A stretch of 64,000 nucleotides of DNA, taken from the NCBI RefSeq assembly GCF_000003815.2, contig NC_049996.1:3457144-3521143 (forward strand), written 5' to 3'. Of the stretch, positions 12,901-24,900 are shown one piece after another (position 1 is the stretch's first letter; each line of letters opens with the position of its first letter). A model generated the notes under the pieces. That model had not been told where the DNA came from. It worked only from the letters and a program-made list of their open reading frames with translations, and ran no database searches. Made by a program: the position numbers and the translations under genes. The DNA comes from Branchiostoma floridae (Eukaryota > Chordata > Leptocardii > Amphioxiformes > Branchiostomatidae).

Positions 12901-15900
12901 CAGGAGTTTGCAAGTTTGTGTAGGCTATATAATAATAACGTTAATGACACGCCTGTTCCTCGGTGTACATGGTGTCATAACGCCTGGCCCTTTGCTATAA
13001 CCACCTAATAAAACAAGGTGGATTCATTCGATGGTTATGGCAAAGGACCAGGCGTTATCACACCATATACACACCTCGGGGCGGGTCATTAACCCTTAAT
13101 TGTTGTAGCTGAGGCTATTTTAATAATTTCATTTCCAACTATGACATTTTAAGACCCAATGTTTTGTAATATACAGTTTTCAAGAATTTGTAAGATATCT
13201 GAAAAAAAAACGAGTACCTATCATGGCATAGCATGTGTTGATATGTCCATACAGCAATCAAATTTCGGACCTTTTGCCTTCTGCCAAGTTGTGGTCATCA
13301 CGCTCGGTGAAATCTCGATGCCGTCTGTTATCGGTTCATCCTCCACAGCCTCCTCTCCTGTCAGCCTCCTGACGACGCAAGTCTTCCCGGATCTGTACTG
13401 ACCAACCACGAGCCCGCGCGTGCTGTGCACCGGTCGCGCCCCCTGGCGGCAGGCCTGGGAGTACAGCTGTTGCATGCCAGGACCACGCAGCTGTATTTCC
13501 AGTGGAACACTGCTGTCTTCTGTTTGTCTGCTGTTTCCCTTCATGATAATACAAACTGGTTAACGTTCTTAACATGATAAAAGCTGTTTAAAGCGTACGC
13601 CATACACACATGTATGATAATCTCCAAGCAGTAGCATATACGTACCTGATTTTCCCACAAAAAATACATGGAGTATGTATACACTGTATATAGAGCACCT
13701 GAACATGATAGTTACAGCTGCAAAGCACGCGTAGTGGAAAAATGGTACACGGTAGTGTGCTAGTATGGATATATATCAGAACATACGGGCCCTGCTTTTT
13801 CGGAGTCAAGAGCACTCAGCGGAGTTTGTGTGAACAGAAATTCAGAGTACTTATCTACCCTACTCCTGGATTTGACTTGAGTAACTTCGAAATCATACTT
13901 CTCGCTCTTGGGGTGATGTCAAGTAGCGTTTTCTTATGTCCAACTTCGAGCCGCAACTCCCGTTGAGTTAAGTAAGCTTCAGCGGAGTGTACTCCAAGTC
14001 GACTGGAAACACACTCTCACTCACTCACTCACTCACTCACTCACTCACTCACTCACTCACTCACTCACTCACTCACTCACTCACTCACTCACTCACTCAT
14101 TGAATCAATCAGAGAGAAAGAGAGAGAGAGATGGTTTATTGCCCTTGACATTAAAAACTCTTGCAGCACATTAAAAAAGGCTGAATTGTCGTTTTCTTTA
14201 CAGTCAGTATTTCAACCTCTAACTAGTTAACGCAATTAAAAGGATTGAGTGACAAAATAACATCCACTTGTTTACAATAACTGGTCAGTTATTACACAAA
14301 GAAACATTCACTACTGATTACAAATTACCCGTCTTGGTTCAGCAGCTTTACACAGTACGGTAATGGGCTATTAGCGAAACGAGCAGTTCTACACCGGAAG
14401 TGGGAGAGTTTGTCTTTGTTTCTTAGTGACCTGTCATGGGTATCCCCTCGTCTAGATGGAAGCCAATTACTGAATTTTTCAGAGTTGACAAGAGTTCGTG
14501 CAAACACTCTCTAAATCACTCAGCCACACACCCACACAATCACTCACTCACTAAATCACTCACTCACTCACTAAATCACTCATCCACTCACTAAATCACT
14601 CATCCACTCACTCACTCACTCACTCACTCACTCACTCACTCACTCACTCACTCACTCACTCACTCACTCACTCACTCACTCACTCAGAAAGTCACTCAGA
14701 AGGTCACCGCAGTGGTCGTATGGGCTTCACGAAAGCAGGCAGTAGTGATCCATCGAAAATCGAAAACTCAGCCTATTATAATTGTGCGTGACGTTTAACA
14801 CCCAACATGTCAAACGTCTATAGTATTCATCAACCCTTATATCTAAACCCTTACCTCATCCCTACTTGCCGCCTCTGCACCAGCCTTCATGAGAAGTTCA
14901 GCAACACCAACATGTCCTCTTGAAGTTGCCTTGTGAAGTGGCGTGGCTCCAGACTGTAACAATAAGGAATACAGACGATGTACAATAGCAAGTGAACTCA
15001 TTATCATAATAAACATGAATGTGAAGTTTAACACTCAAATATACCAGTCACCAGTACTTAAGCAACCACCCTTACCTGATCCTTACTGTCCACATCTGCT
15101 CCAGCCTCCAGGAGGAGTTCGACAACACCAGCATGTCCTCCTGAAGCTGCCTCGTGAAGTGGTGTGGCTCCAGACTGTGAATGTAAGGGATAGAGATGAT
15201 GTTAGGTAGCAAGTGAAGCTTTTCCATGATAAAAAAATAAGGTAAATTTGCGTGACGTCACCAGTAGGAATTAGGAATCCTTACCTCATCCGTACTGTCC
15301 ACCCGTGCTCCAGCCTTCAGGAGGAGTTCAACAACACCAACATGTCCTTCTGAAGCTGCCTTGTGAAGTGGCGTGCGCGTGGCTCCAGACTGTAACAGTA
15401 AGGAATAGAACAACAACAAGCATGGGCGGATCCAGGATTTTGCAAAGGGGGGGGGGGGCGCATATGCTGTTGTAGCTCAGGTCGTGGGCTGAACATTTGA
15501 TATAACGTTAATAAACGAACGAACACTGATTTTTATAGTTAGCAATCACATTCAACAATCATATTTTTGGCCTGGGGGAACGGCCATCGAAACATTTTTT
15601 TTGAGCCGGGGGGAGAGCCATTTGAAAAAAAATTGCCTTAGGGGCCTTAAAAATACAAGCAAAATGTGCCCCTGAAATGCAGGAAATGAAGTTTCATGTG
15701 GTCAAGATTTCAATTTTTCTTTGGACGTCTCTAGCGACGGCTTGCGCCTCCGGCGCCCACGACGCTCCGGTGCTCGTCGCCATCAAAAATCTTTTCCCCT
15801 GACAGAAATGTCATTACATTTAGCATAGTCTACCAGCAAAGTTTATCCCTCAAAGTGCAGAAAATCCTGTTTCAGAGGGTCAAATTTCAACATTTTTCTC

Positions 15901-18900
15901 CAAACCTACCTTTGAAATTCTACTAGAAAGGCTATTAAACTTAGCTTAGTCTGCCAGCAAATTTGTCTGTCAAAAGTTAGGAAAGATCGTTTCAGATAGT
16001 CAAGATTTCAAAATTTTCACGGGAGAGCATGACCCCGGATCACCTAGTATTACGTCAATATAGTTCGCCCTCCCCATAAGAAATTTGCTGCAGCCGCCTC
16101 TGTCGTGTGATCCCATGTTCGCACGAAGTTTACGTTGGCTATAAAAAACAAAATTGGTATCAAATATCAATCCTGCGTGCATCGGTTCTTTGTAAACGGA
16201 ATGGTTCACGGACGGCAACGGGATAAAACATTACGATGTTCACTTTCGTGACAGCGGGCTCTCTGCTGCATGCCACGTTCGGCAAGTTTGTTGGTTGGCC
16301 GAAATAACTCCAGTTTTGGAATGATTACAGCAGTATTGAAGCGGTTTTCGTTACGATATCGCTAAAATGTACCCAAGTCTCTTCCAAGTAGAACATTAAC
16401 TTATTTTCTTTTGTGTAAATATCGTACATGTGTGGTGGAAAAGATCGCCGTTTTTTTTTTACCTGACCCATTTTGCACCAGCCCTCCCCCCGGTAAATAT
16501 CGTCAAGTCCCTTAGCGGAGACATATCGTAAGTCTGACATTAAATTTTCAGTATGAATGAATGAATGAATGTTAAAAATTGTATATTGCGTCGCTCAGCC
16601 CACATGGGCTAATAGGGCAACAAAATAACAAATATAACGTTAATAACAATATTAGAGTCAGACAGAACATAAGCGAGTTCCGAAGGAGGGCGGGAGTATT
16701 GCCAACGTCCTGGTTACGGAACATTTTGGCTATGCCCGCAAAGACCGACGCAATGTTCAATGAGGAAGTAAAAGCGAGAGGAGTGCGCCTTGGCATTGTT
16801 GGTTAGCGGCTTTGTATTGTCGCTGCAACTTTCGCTGATTTTCTTGATTTCTTTGTGGAATTCCTTTTTTTTGTGGTCCAGCCGAATTTTTTTTTGTCCA
16901 GACAAAGGGGGGGGGGGCGCCCCCCACCCCTAAATCCGCGGATGACAAGCTTTATTGACACGACAGAAAGTACAGTGACGTTTGTATGGTCAAATATACA
17001 CGGTGGTACGGTGCGATGCTTTTGTCCGCTTTGTCAGGGGAATTTACCCGCCCAAGGCACGGCGGGGTGCCGGCAGTGGCCCTGTATTCATGTCTACAGG
17101 GCAATGACCCTAATTGAAGCAGCTGCAGAATGCATTTTAGCCTATTTTCACTTTTTAGCAGGAAAATGTATTAGCCTATTTTCAACTTTTAGCAGGAAAA
17201 TGTAAGAAATATTTCATATTGGTGAGACAGTGTAGGTTGCAGATGTTCAGATTAGGCAAAAAAACAAGGTTTTGGTTCATTTGTTAGGCCTGTGCTGACC
17301 CCTAATTTGAAGTGGTCAGTCCCTAAAAGGCCAGATGGCGGCAGATTTGACAGCTGCGATATGTTTCGCTGGTCAGAAAGTTTAAGAATTAGACTTTTGG
17401 ACACTTGAGATAGCGGGCTGCTGTGTGGGGTGAGTTCTTATGGCCTGGAATGTTCACGGATGAGATTATGACACCCTGAACTTGCTAGTTTTTATATTAT
17501 CGCCAATACAGATTTCCATTAGTGTTCACTGCTCTGCCAGAGTTTGAGTCTGAGGGCAAGAGAGCCTTTAGGGCTAATATTTCCCCTGAAACTGGTCATT
17601 TAGGTAAGAAGCAGGTTTCTGCAGACTCACTTGACTCAATATTTTTCAGTTTCTTCAATTTTAGTGTCTTTTGGCCGTTTTTGTTAGTTTTTGTATTCTT
17701 GAGGTGTACTGCAGTATGTACTCTCCTCAAATCCTTACAGGTGACTACTCCAAATATCATTTTGGTACAGATTTAGGCCCCTAAATGAAGGAAGAGTAGT
17801 CTTGTTAAGCCAGGGTGAGCAGGTTTTATAGTCGCTTACAAAGAGGATACGTTGACTTTTCAAATTCATACAAGTATAAAAGTTACACTTATACACTGCT
17901 GCTTTCAAAATACCCTATTAAATCAGACGAACGTAAGAAAGGTTACTATTGGTGACCGAACTTTGAACTTTGCAAATTTTCCTCATGGAATATTTTTCTA
18001 ATTTACGTACTAAACATTTGTTGAAGTTGTAGTCAATGTTCATAGGGATAACTTTTTAGATATTCCTCTTTCGCCGATGTCTGTGAAATTTAAGATTATT
18101 CTCCAAATTTTGGGTCACATTTCCTCACATTTTCCTTTCGTATTTCCCGTGAGCCTGATTGGAGCGAACAGACGACGTCATCAAAATGGCGGCGAAGTTT
18201 CGCTCTCCAGGTCCATTGGAAGTACAGTGTGAGTAATATCCCACCTGCTTGATGGCTCCTCCATCTGCCGTGCCTTTCGGCACCTGAGTAGCTGTGATCT
18301 TCAGCCAGAGCTCCACCCTTCATTGTACGTTTCGTCCCTTCCCTCTGGTACGCCTCTGGGTGGGGGGACGACAGGGGAGACGTCTCTCCTCTGCCTCACT
18401 GCTACTCTTACTCTTCATGCTGTTTCTTTCCTACCTCAGCTCTTGTCTTTTCTTCTCATCCAGAGCCAGAAACTGGCTTTCTCCACCTCTTCAGCCATCT
18501 TTCTCATTAGTTTTTTTACCGATTGACAGTTCTTTACACATGCGAGCTAAGGATCTTCCTGCAAATCCTCTGCAACCCACTTATACGGGGTACAGTGTCG
18601 CATTCCATCCGTTCTGCTTACACTGCTCTCTGAGATCTTCGTACTTGAGCTTTTTCCTTTCAAAGGCATGCTGAATGTTTTCCTCCCAAGGGACGGTAAG
18701 TTCAATGATAAACACTGTCTTCTGGGAATCTGACCACAGGAAAAGATCTGGTCTTAATGTTGTGAAACAGATGTGTCTTGGGAAGCATAGCTGGCGTTCG
18801 AGGTCTACTGACATCTTCCACAGTCAGGATGCCTCCTTCTGGGTTGTCTCTAGTTCTTGTTGCAGCTTTCTGCCCCTGTTTGACGAAAGGTATGGAACTT

Positions 18901-21900
18901 TGGGCTCGTGTTAAGCTTACTCCCTCCTCTACTTTGCCTCGTTTCTCTTCCAGGGTGGCTGCTAGTAATGTTGTTTTCGTCAAGATATTCCATGACGATC
19001 AAAAGATAATATAGGCCAAAAGATTAACCTTGTGCTCTATTCGGACAGTGCACATGGCTGAACGAGTTTGTTTGGGACTTATAATGAGTTGTGTCATTCT
19101 CCATCAAAGCAGACAAGATAAACAAGATGCAACCCAATGCCACCCAATCCAGATAATTGCACGCGATTTTTAACTGAACGAGTTCGACAGTAATTTTTTT
19201 ATTCAATCCTCGGAAACAAGATTCAGAAGCTGCTGTAGTTTTCAAGTTTCTTGTACATTGGCACCCCCTTCCAGCTTGTACAGTTGTAGCGCATTATGTA
19301 ATATTCCGGCTAACCTATGATCGTTGGAAGCAAGACGCTTTTATCAGATAAAGCTCCTTGCTGGGAGGATCTCAGGAAATTCACGAAAAATTTGTGTCGG
19401 CACGAGGAATTGAAACACAATCGACCGGTTCACGGGCCAGGAGAATTTGTAAAGATAGATACGTTGCAAAGTGCTTGAATAACACACGTTTGGGCCGTAC
19501 CACTTGGGATTAGAAATGCATGCATGTCGGTTGGTAAATACATCATGGATGCCTTCAAACCTCCGCTCACCTGCTGGGATGATTGGAGTGCTGTCGCTTC
19601 GGGAGGACGCGGATGTCATCAGACGGAGCAGCGGTCCTTAGATGTTTCAGCCCTCATCCGTTACATCCTCTCGCTGTCGGGCCCGGCAGTGGTGGCCAAT
19701 CCACTACCCATCCGCTCCTCCCGGCTTCCAGCCTGCTTCTTCCCTCGTCTTCCACAGCCAACATGAGGCAGCCTCTGCTGCTTCCCCTATCCTGTGCACT
19801 GCATTCTTTCTCGCTATTCCTGTTACTCCTACTGCTGTTAGTAACTTCCATGTTGATTGGGCTGGGAAGCCCCGGGACCCTACTTCTACCGGAAACAGCC
19901 AGGACTGCCATCCCTTCTCTTTGCAACTCTGCAGCAGTTCCTGGTACTTGCTAGCTTTCCTCTCATGTGCTTCTTCACATCTCTCCTCCCACGGAACTGT
20001 GAGCTCGATCACTATGATCTTCTTCCTCTCCTCTGACCATATTACCATGTCTGTCCTCAGGTTCGTCTGAACTACTTGGAAGTACAGCCTTCTTCCTAAG
20101 TCCACTCTCATTTCCCACGAGCTCGCCTTCTGCAATATGCTAGTTGCTGCTCTAGCTGATGCTTCTCCCCCTCTTTTAGAAATGCAATAGCTGGCATGTG
20201 CCTTGTTTCAACTTGGCGTTTCTTTCTCCTCTCGACCTCAAGGATGCTTGCTAGTGTTGAGAGCACCTTGTCATGGCGCCACCGATATCTCCCCTGGGAC
20301 AGCGCTACTTTGCAACTGGAGAGAATGTGCGCCATCGTACCCCTGTCGCCACATAGCTTGCACGCTGGATCGTCTCTGAGTTTCCACCTGTAGAGGTTTG
20401 TGGGTGAGGGAAGTGTATCGTACACCGATCTCAGTAGGAACGATATTCGGAATGGTTCAAGGTTCCACAGATTTGCCTAGGTGGCCTTTCTGCTTGGTAA
20501 GTTCCATCTAGTCCAGGCTCCCTGTGCTGCTAGTTCAACGGCTTTGGCTCTGCGCCCTTCTTCCTCCAGGTGTCTCACCTGCTCCTGGATCATGGCTCTC
20601 CTCTCTTTTCTATCAGCCTTGCCCCACTGCTGAAAGTGGGAGGCCCCTAGACCTTGTCGTCCGATGTTTGTAATTCCAATTATGTCTCGCAGGATCAGCA
20701 TCCCTTCTGCCTGTGTGACAAGGGAGTCGGGTTTAAACTTTCTGCCTGCTCTAGTTACCACTCCTGCCTGGTTAACCTGCTTGTCCTGTGAGTCTCTAAA
20801 CATCATGGCAGTTCTGCACTTTGCTACCTTGTACTCCTCCACTACCGATGACAGTGGGAGCTGTAACTGACTTGATTTGGAATAGAACCCCAGTGCGGTA
20901 AAACTCGGAGGGACACCTAGCCACTTTCTCAGGTGCTTATTGACTTTCCTTTCCACTTCAGCTACACTTGTCAGGGGAATGTCGTACACTGACAGCAGCC
21001 ACATCAGCCGTGGAAATAGACCATGCTGATACAACCATGCCTTGAACTTCCCTGGCAACCCAGACTTCTCAATCCTTCTTAACCACTCCTCTGCCTGCCT
21101 TACAGTGCTGCTGACATTCTTCTTGTCTGTTAGGGACTCGTCAAACCACTTTCCCAGGCACTTGATTGGGTTGCCCACAATTGTTGGAATGGGTTCACCT
21201 TGTACCTCGAGCTAGAACCTGCTGGTTACCTTCCCTCGTCTGATCACCATGCATCTAGACTTCTTTGGTTTGAACCTCATTCTTGCCCAGGTGGCCATGT
21301 GATCCAGCTCTGACAGCATCCATCTTGCTTCTACATGAGAAGTGGTTGTTAGTGTTATGTCGTCCATGAATCCCCTCAATGGGGTCTGTCTTATTCCTGA
21401 CTTCATTCTAGGTCCTTTAGCTTTTAACTTGCTGCTGCTTCAATGATGAGATTCATTCCCATGATGAAAAGGTTTGGAGAGATGGTGCAACCAGTCACTA
21501 TTCCCTTCTCTAACCGCTGCCACTGTATTGTGAAGTCTGCTGTTCTGAACCGCATCTGGATGCCGCCAAAGTAACTGCTGATCATCCCCTTCACTTTTGC
21601 TGGGATGTGGTAGTGGTCTAACGCCACCTGGATCAGGCCGTGGGGGATGGAGCCATAGGCGTTTGCTAAATCCAACCACACTATTGTCAGGTCACCGTTG
21701 CTTGCTTTGGCCTCTCTGATCAACTGGGAAGGACCCCTGTGTGTTCCAGGCAACCGGAAAAACCTGGAATCCCGCATTTTTGAACAGAAGTGTCCACATA
21801 GTTGTTCTCTGTCACATAGGTTACCATTCTCCTAGCCAGTATCGAGAAGAAAATCTTACACTACACGCTCAGTAGTGAAATTGTTCTGAATTGGTTGATT

Positions 21901-24900
21901 ACAGTCGAATTTTCTTCTTTTGGTACGAAACACCCTTCTGCCTTCTTCCAGCTGGCCGGTATGCTGCCCTTAACCCAAATTCGTCGGAGCAACCTCCACA
22001 GTCTTCGCAAGAGCAGGGGACATTTCGGGCCTGGAGCTGACGCTGCTCTGGCTTTCCTTACGACTTCCTGCACTTCCTTCCATGATGGTTCGCTAATGTT
22101 GAGAGGCTTCTCTGGTTTGTCTGCCACTTCTATGCTTGGATTAGCTTCAAGGGCTGCGTCTTTGAGCTCGTCGTTGTGTGTACTACTCAAAAACTCCTCG
22201 ACTTCATCTTTGGAACTGGTCAGCTGCCCTGACTTAGCTTCACCCAACAGGGTCTTTGTGAATTTGAATGGGTCTTTGATGAACTGCGCCCTCCTATTCA
22301 TCCTCTCTTTCCTGTTCTTTCTTATGCTTTCTGCTTTTCGTAGTTTGCACAGACGGTAGCGGAGCCTCTCTAGGCACCTTCTGTACTGCTTGTTCAAACC
22401 CTTAATCTCCTTCCTTAATCGCTGGATTTCACGCTCCCTTCTGTTTGGCTGCTTTGCAGTGCAGGGCTTCTTCTTTTTCCCTTCCACAAAAAATATAATG
22501 TCACAAACGGGAAAGTGGCGTCGGTTGTATAAAAGACAAAGGATCCCGGTCTGCTGTCAAACAACAACACTCACTTTAACCCCTACTTCACCAACTTTGA
22601 TTTATTTCTGTGTGTTTTAGTAAAATTTAAATCTTTTCTGTAATTTTCAAGTAAAGAACTCCAGACGTTTACCGCGTATATAAATCCGATACATTCGGCA
22701 CATTGATTCAAACAGGGCGTCGGTTTGTAAACAAACTGGAGGGCCGACCAGTCTAATCCAGCTTCCCCGTCAAATAATCCCCTTTCTTCCCAAGAGTTTG
22801 ATTTACATTATCTGCTTTATTACAAGTTGCATTTATAGAGATGTGGCTTTTTTATTTCAATTTTCTTATCAAAGATGCCAGAACTGGCGGAAGGTTAACG
22901 TTACCATGCATGTCGAACGCAAGCCGACACATTTAACAGCGGCTTGTGCTCTGTTACCGCCCGTATTGAATCACACGAACTGTAGTTCATTGTAGAACAT
23001 GGGTGTAAGGAGTTATCAGAAAGAATACGTCATTGAATCGGAAAGCGAAGGTTGATATTTCCGAGGCGTTGATTATTGATAGAACAGGACAGGGCCAGAG
23101 TCAAGCCGATAATTTAACAGACGAGTACAGTTCTCAATGAAGGGCGCAAATATGTAGCAAGAGGAGTGTTGCTTCCATGGATGTGTTTTGAAAACAAAAT
23201 GTATACAAATAGTCGACTTCCTCGACAAACTATCCGTACTCTGTCGGTTAATTTTATGTGTGTTTAGCGCAGATATAATGTACGTAGGGAAGAACGGATT
23301 TTGTTTACAAATGGCGACGTGTTCCGCGCGATCTCGGCGACCGCGCGGGGAAGGCCCCGGGAATGTCGGAAATTGATATTTCCTTGCATGACTCAGTTTC
23401 GGTATTTTATAAATATTGGTGGCAGAATACACAAAAATACAGCAAAGAAGGGACTGAGAGGGCTGTGTCCGTAAGACGCGTCATCGTGGGAATGACTTTG
23501 AAAGCTTGGGTATTTTTTACTGTGCTGAGATAGGCGTGCATTTGAAAGGGGAGTTCGCGGGAAAAATTCTGCTGGTCTAAGTGCGAATAAAACATTTCTA
23601 GTTTCCGCCCGCAAAGGTGTGAACCAATCAGCTACTGTTGCCATTAGTGAAATGGGTGATTGACATTGATTCTGCATGAATATGCATGCTTTTAAGATAG
23701 AATTTTTAGGGCCTTTTTAGACCATCGTGATAACCTAAAAAAGTGGATACAGAATAAATCTTAAAACTCTTCTAATTAAACAACATACGATAATAAGAAA
23801 ACATCCATACAATCAGGTGGGGTTTAACATGCGTGTCACTATCTTTTCTAATCACAAAGCAACCTTTTATGTATTTACCTATCTTAGCATTATGAGGGCT
23901 GTCGGGTCTAAAGACATTGTCAAATCTACTTCTATCAAGTATCGTAAGATCTGTAATGTTTAGACATAGGAATGTGAATAACTTATCTCGTAACATAATG
24001 GAGATGATGTTAGATATAAAATGAAGTCTTTTCAAGTAAATTTGCGTGAAGTTTAACTCTAAACATGTCATCAACAGTAGTAAGCATCAACCATTACCTC
24101 ATCCCAACTGTTCACCGGTGCTCCAGCCTCCAGGAGGAGTTCAGCAACACCAACATGTCCTGCATAGTGAAGTGGCGTGGCTCCAGACTGTGAAAGTAAG
24201 GAATAGAGATGATGTTAGAGAGCAAGTCATATCGTCACACTATGTGTGTGGCGTTTAACACCCAAAAATATCAATCACCAGTAGAAATCATTAACCCTTA
24301 CCCGATCCCTACTGTCCACCCGTGCTCCTGCCTTCAGGAGGAGTTCAGTAACACCAACATGTCCTCCTAAAGCTGCATAGTGAAGTGGCGTGACTTCAAA
24401 CTGTGACAGTCAGGAATAGACGTGATGTTAGATAGCATTATCATAATACAATTGGCATGCATAACTTTTAACATTCAAGCACGCCAAACACCCTTATCAT
24501 ATGGTCGTCTTTGTTTGGATCATAATGCACTTTTACTGGGTCGCTTGACCGGGGCCAATTCTCAAAAAGAAATTACCAGCAAAAATGTATTATGAACCCA
24601 AAAAAAGACGGAAGAAGGCCCCAAAGGGTCTGCTACGAAGGCTAGTAATAGGCTAACCCCAACATACTTAACACTAAACATGCGTGGCGATAGATACTCA
24701 GATAAGCCTTGGAGATCGCGTGGTGCAGCGGCAGCGTGTTTGGCTCAGGATTTTTTTTGCATAGAAGTGCACTTCACAAATGCACACATGGATTCAATAA
24801 CACTGTTGGCATACAGTACAACAAAAGGCGTAATTTTGAGATTTTATTGCGATTTGTTGACAAAAAAAAGGACACTTTTGGCTCCTGTGCATTAGTTTTG

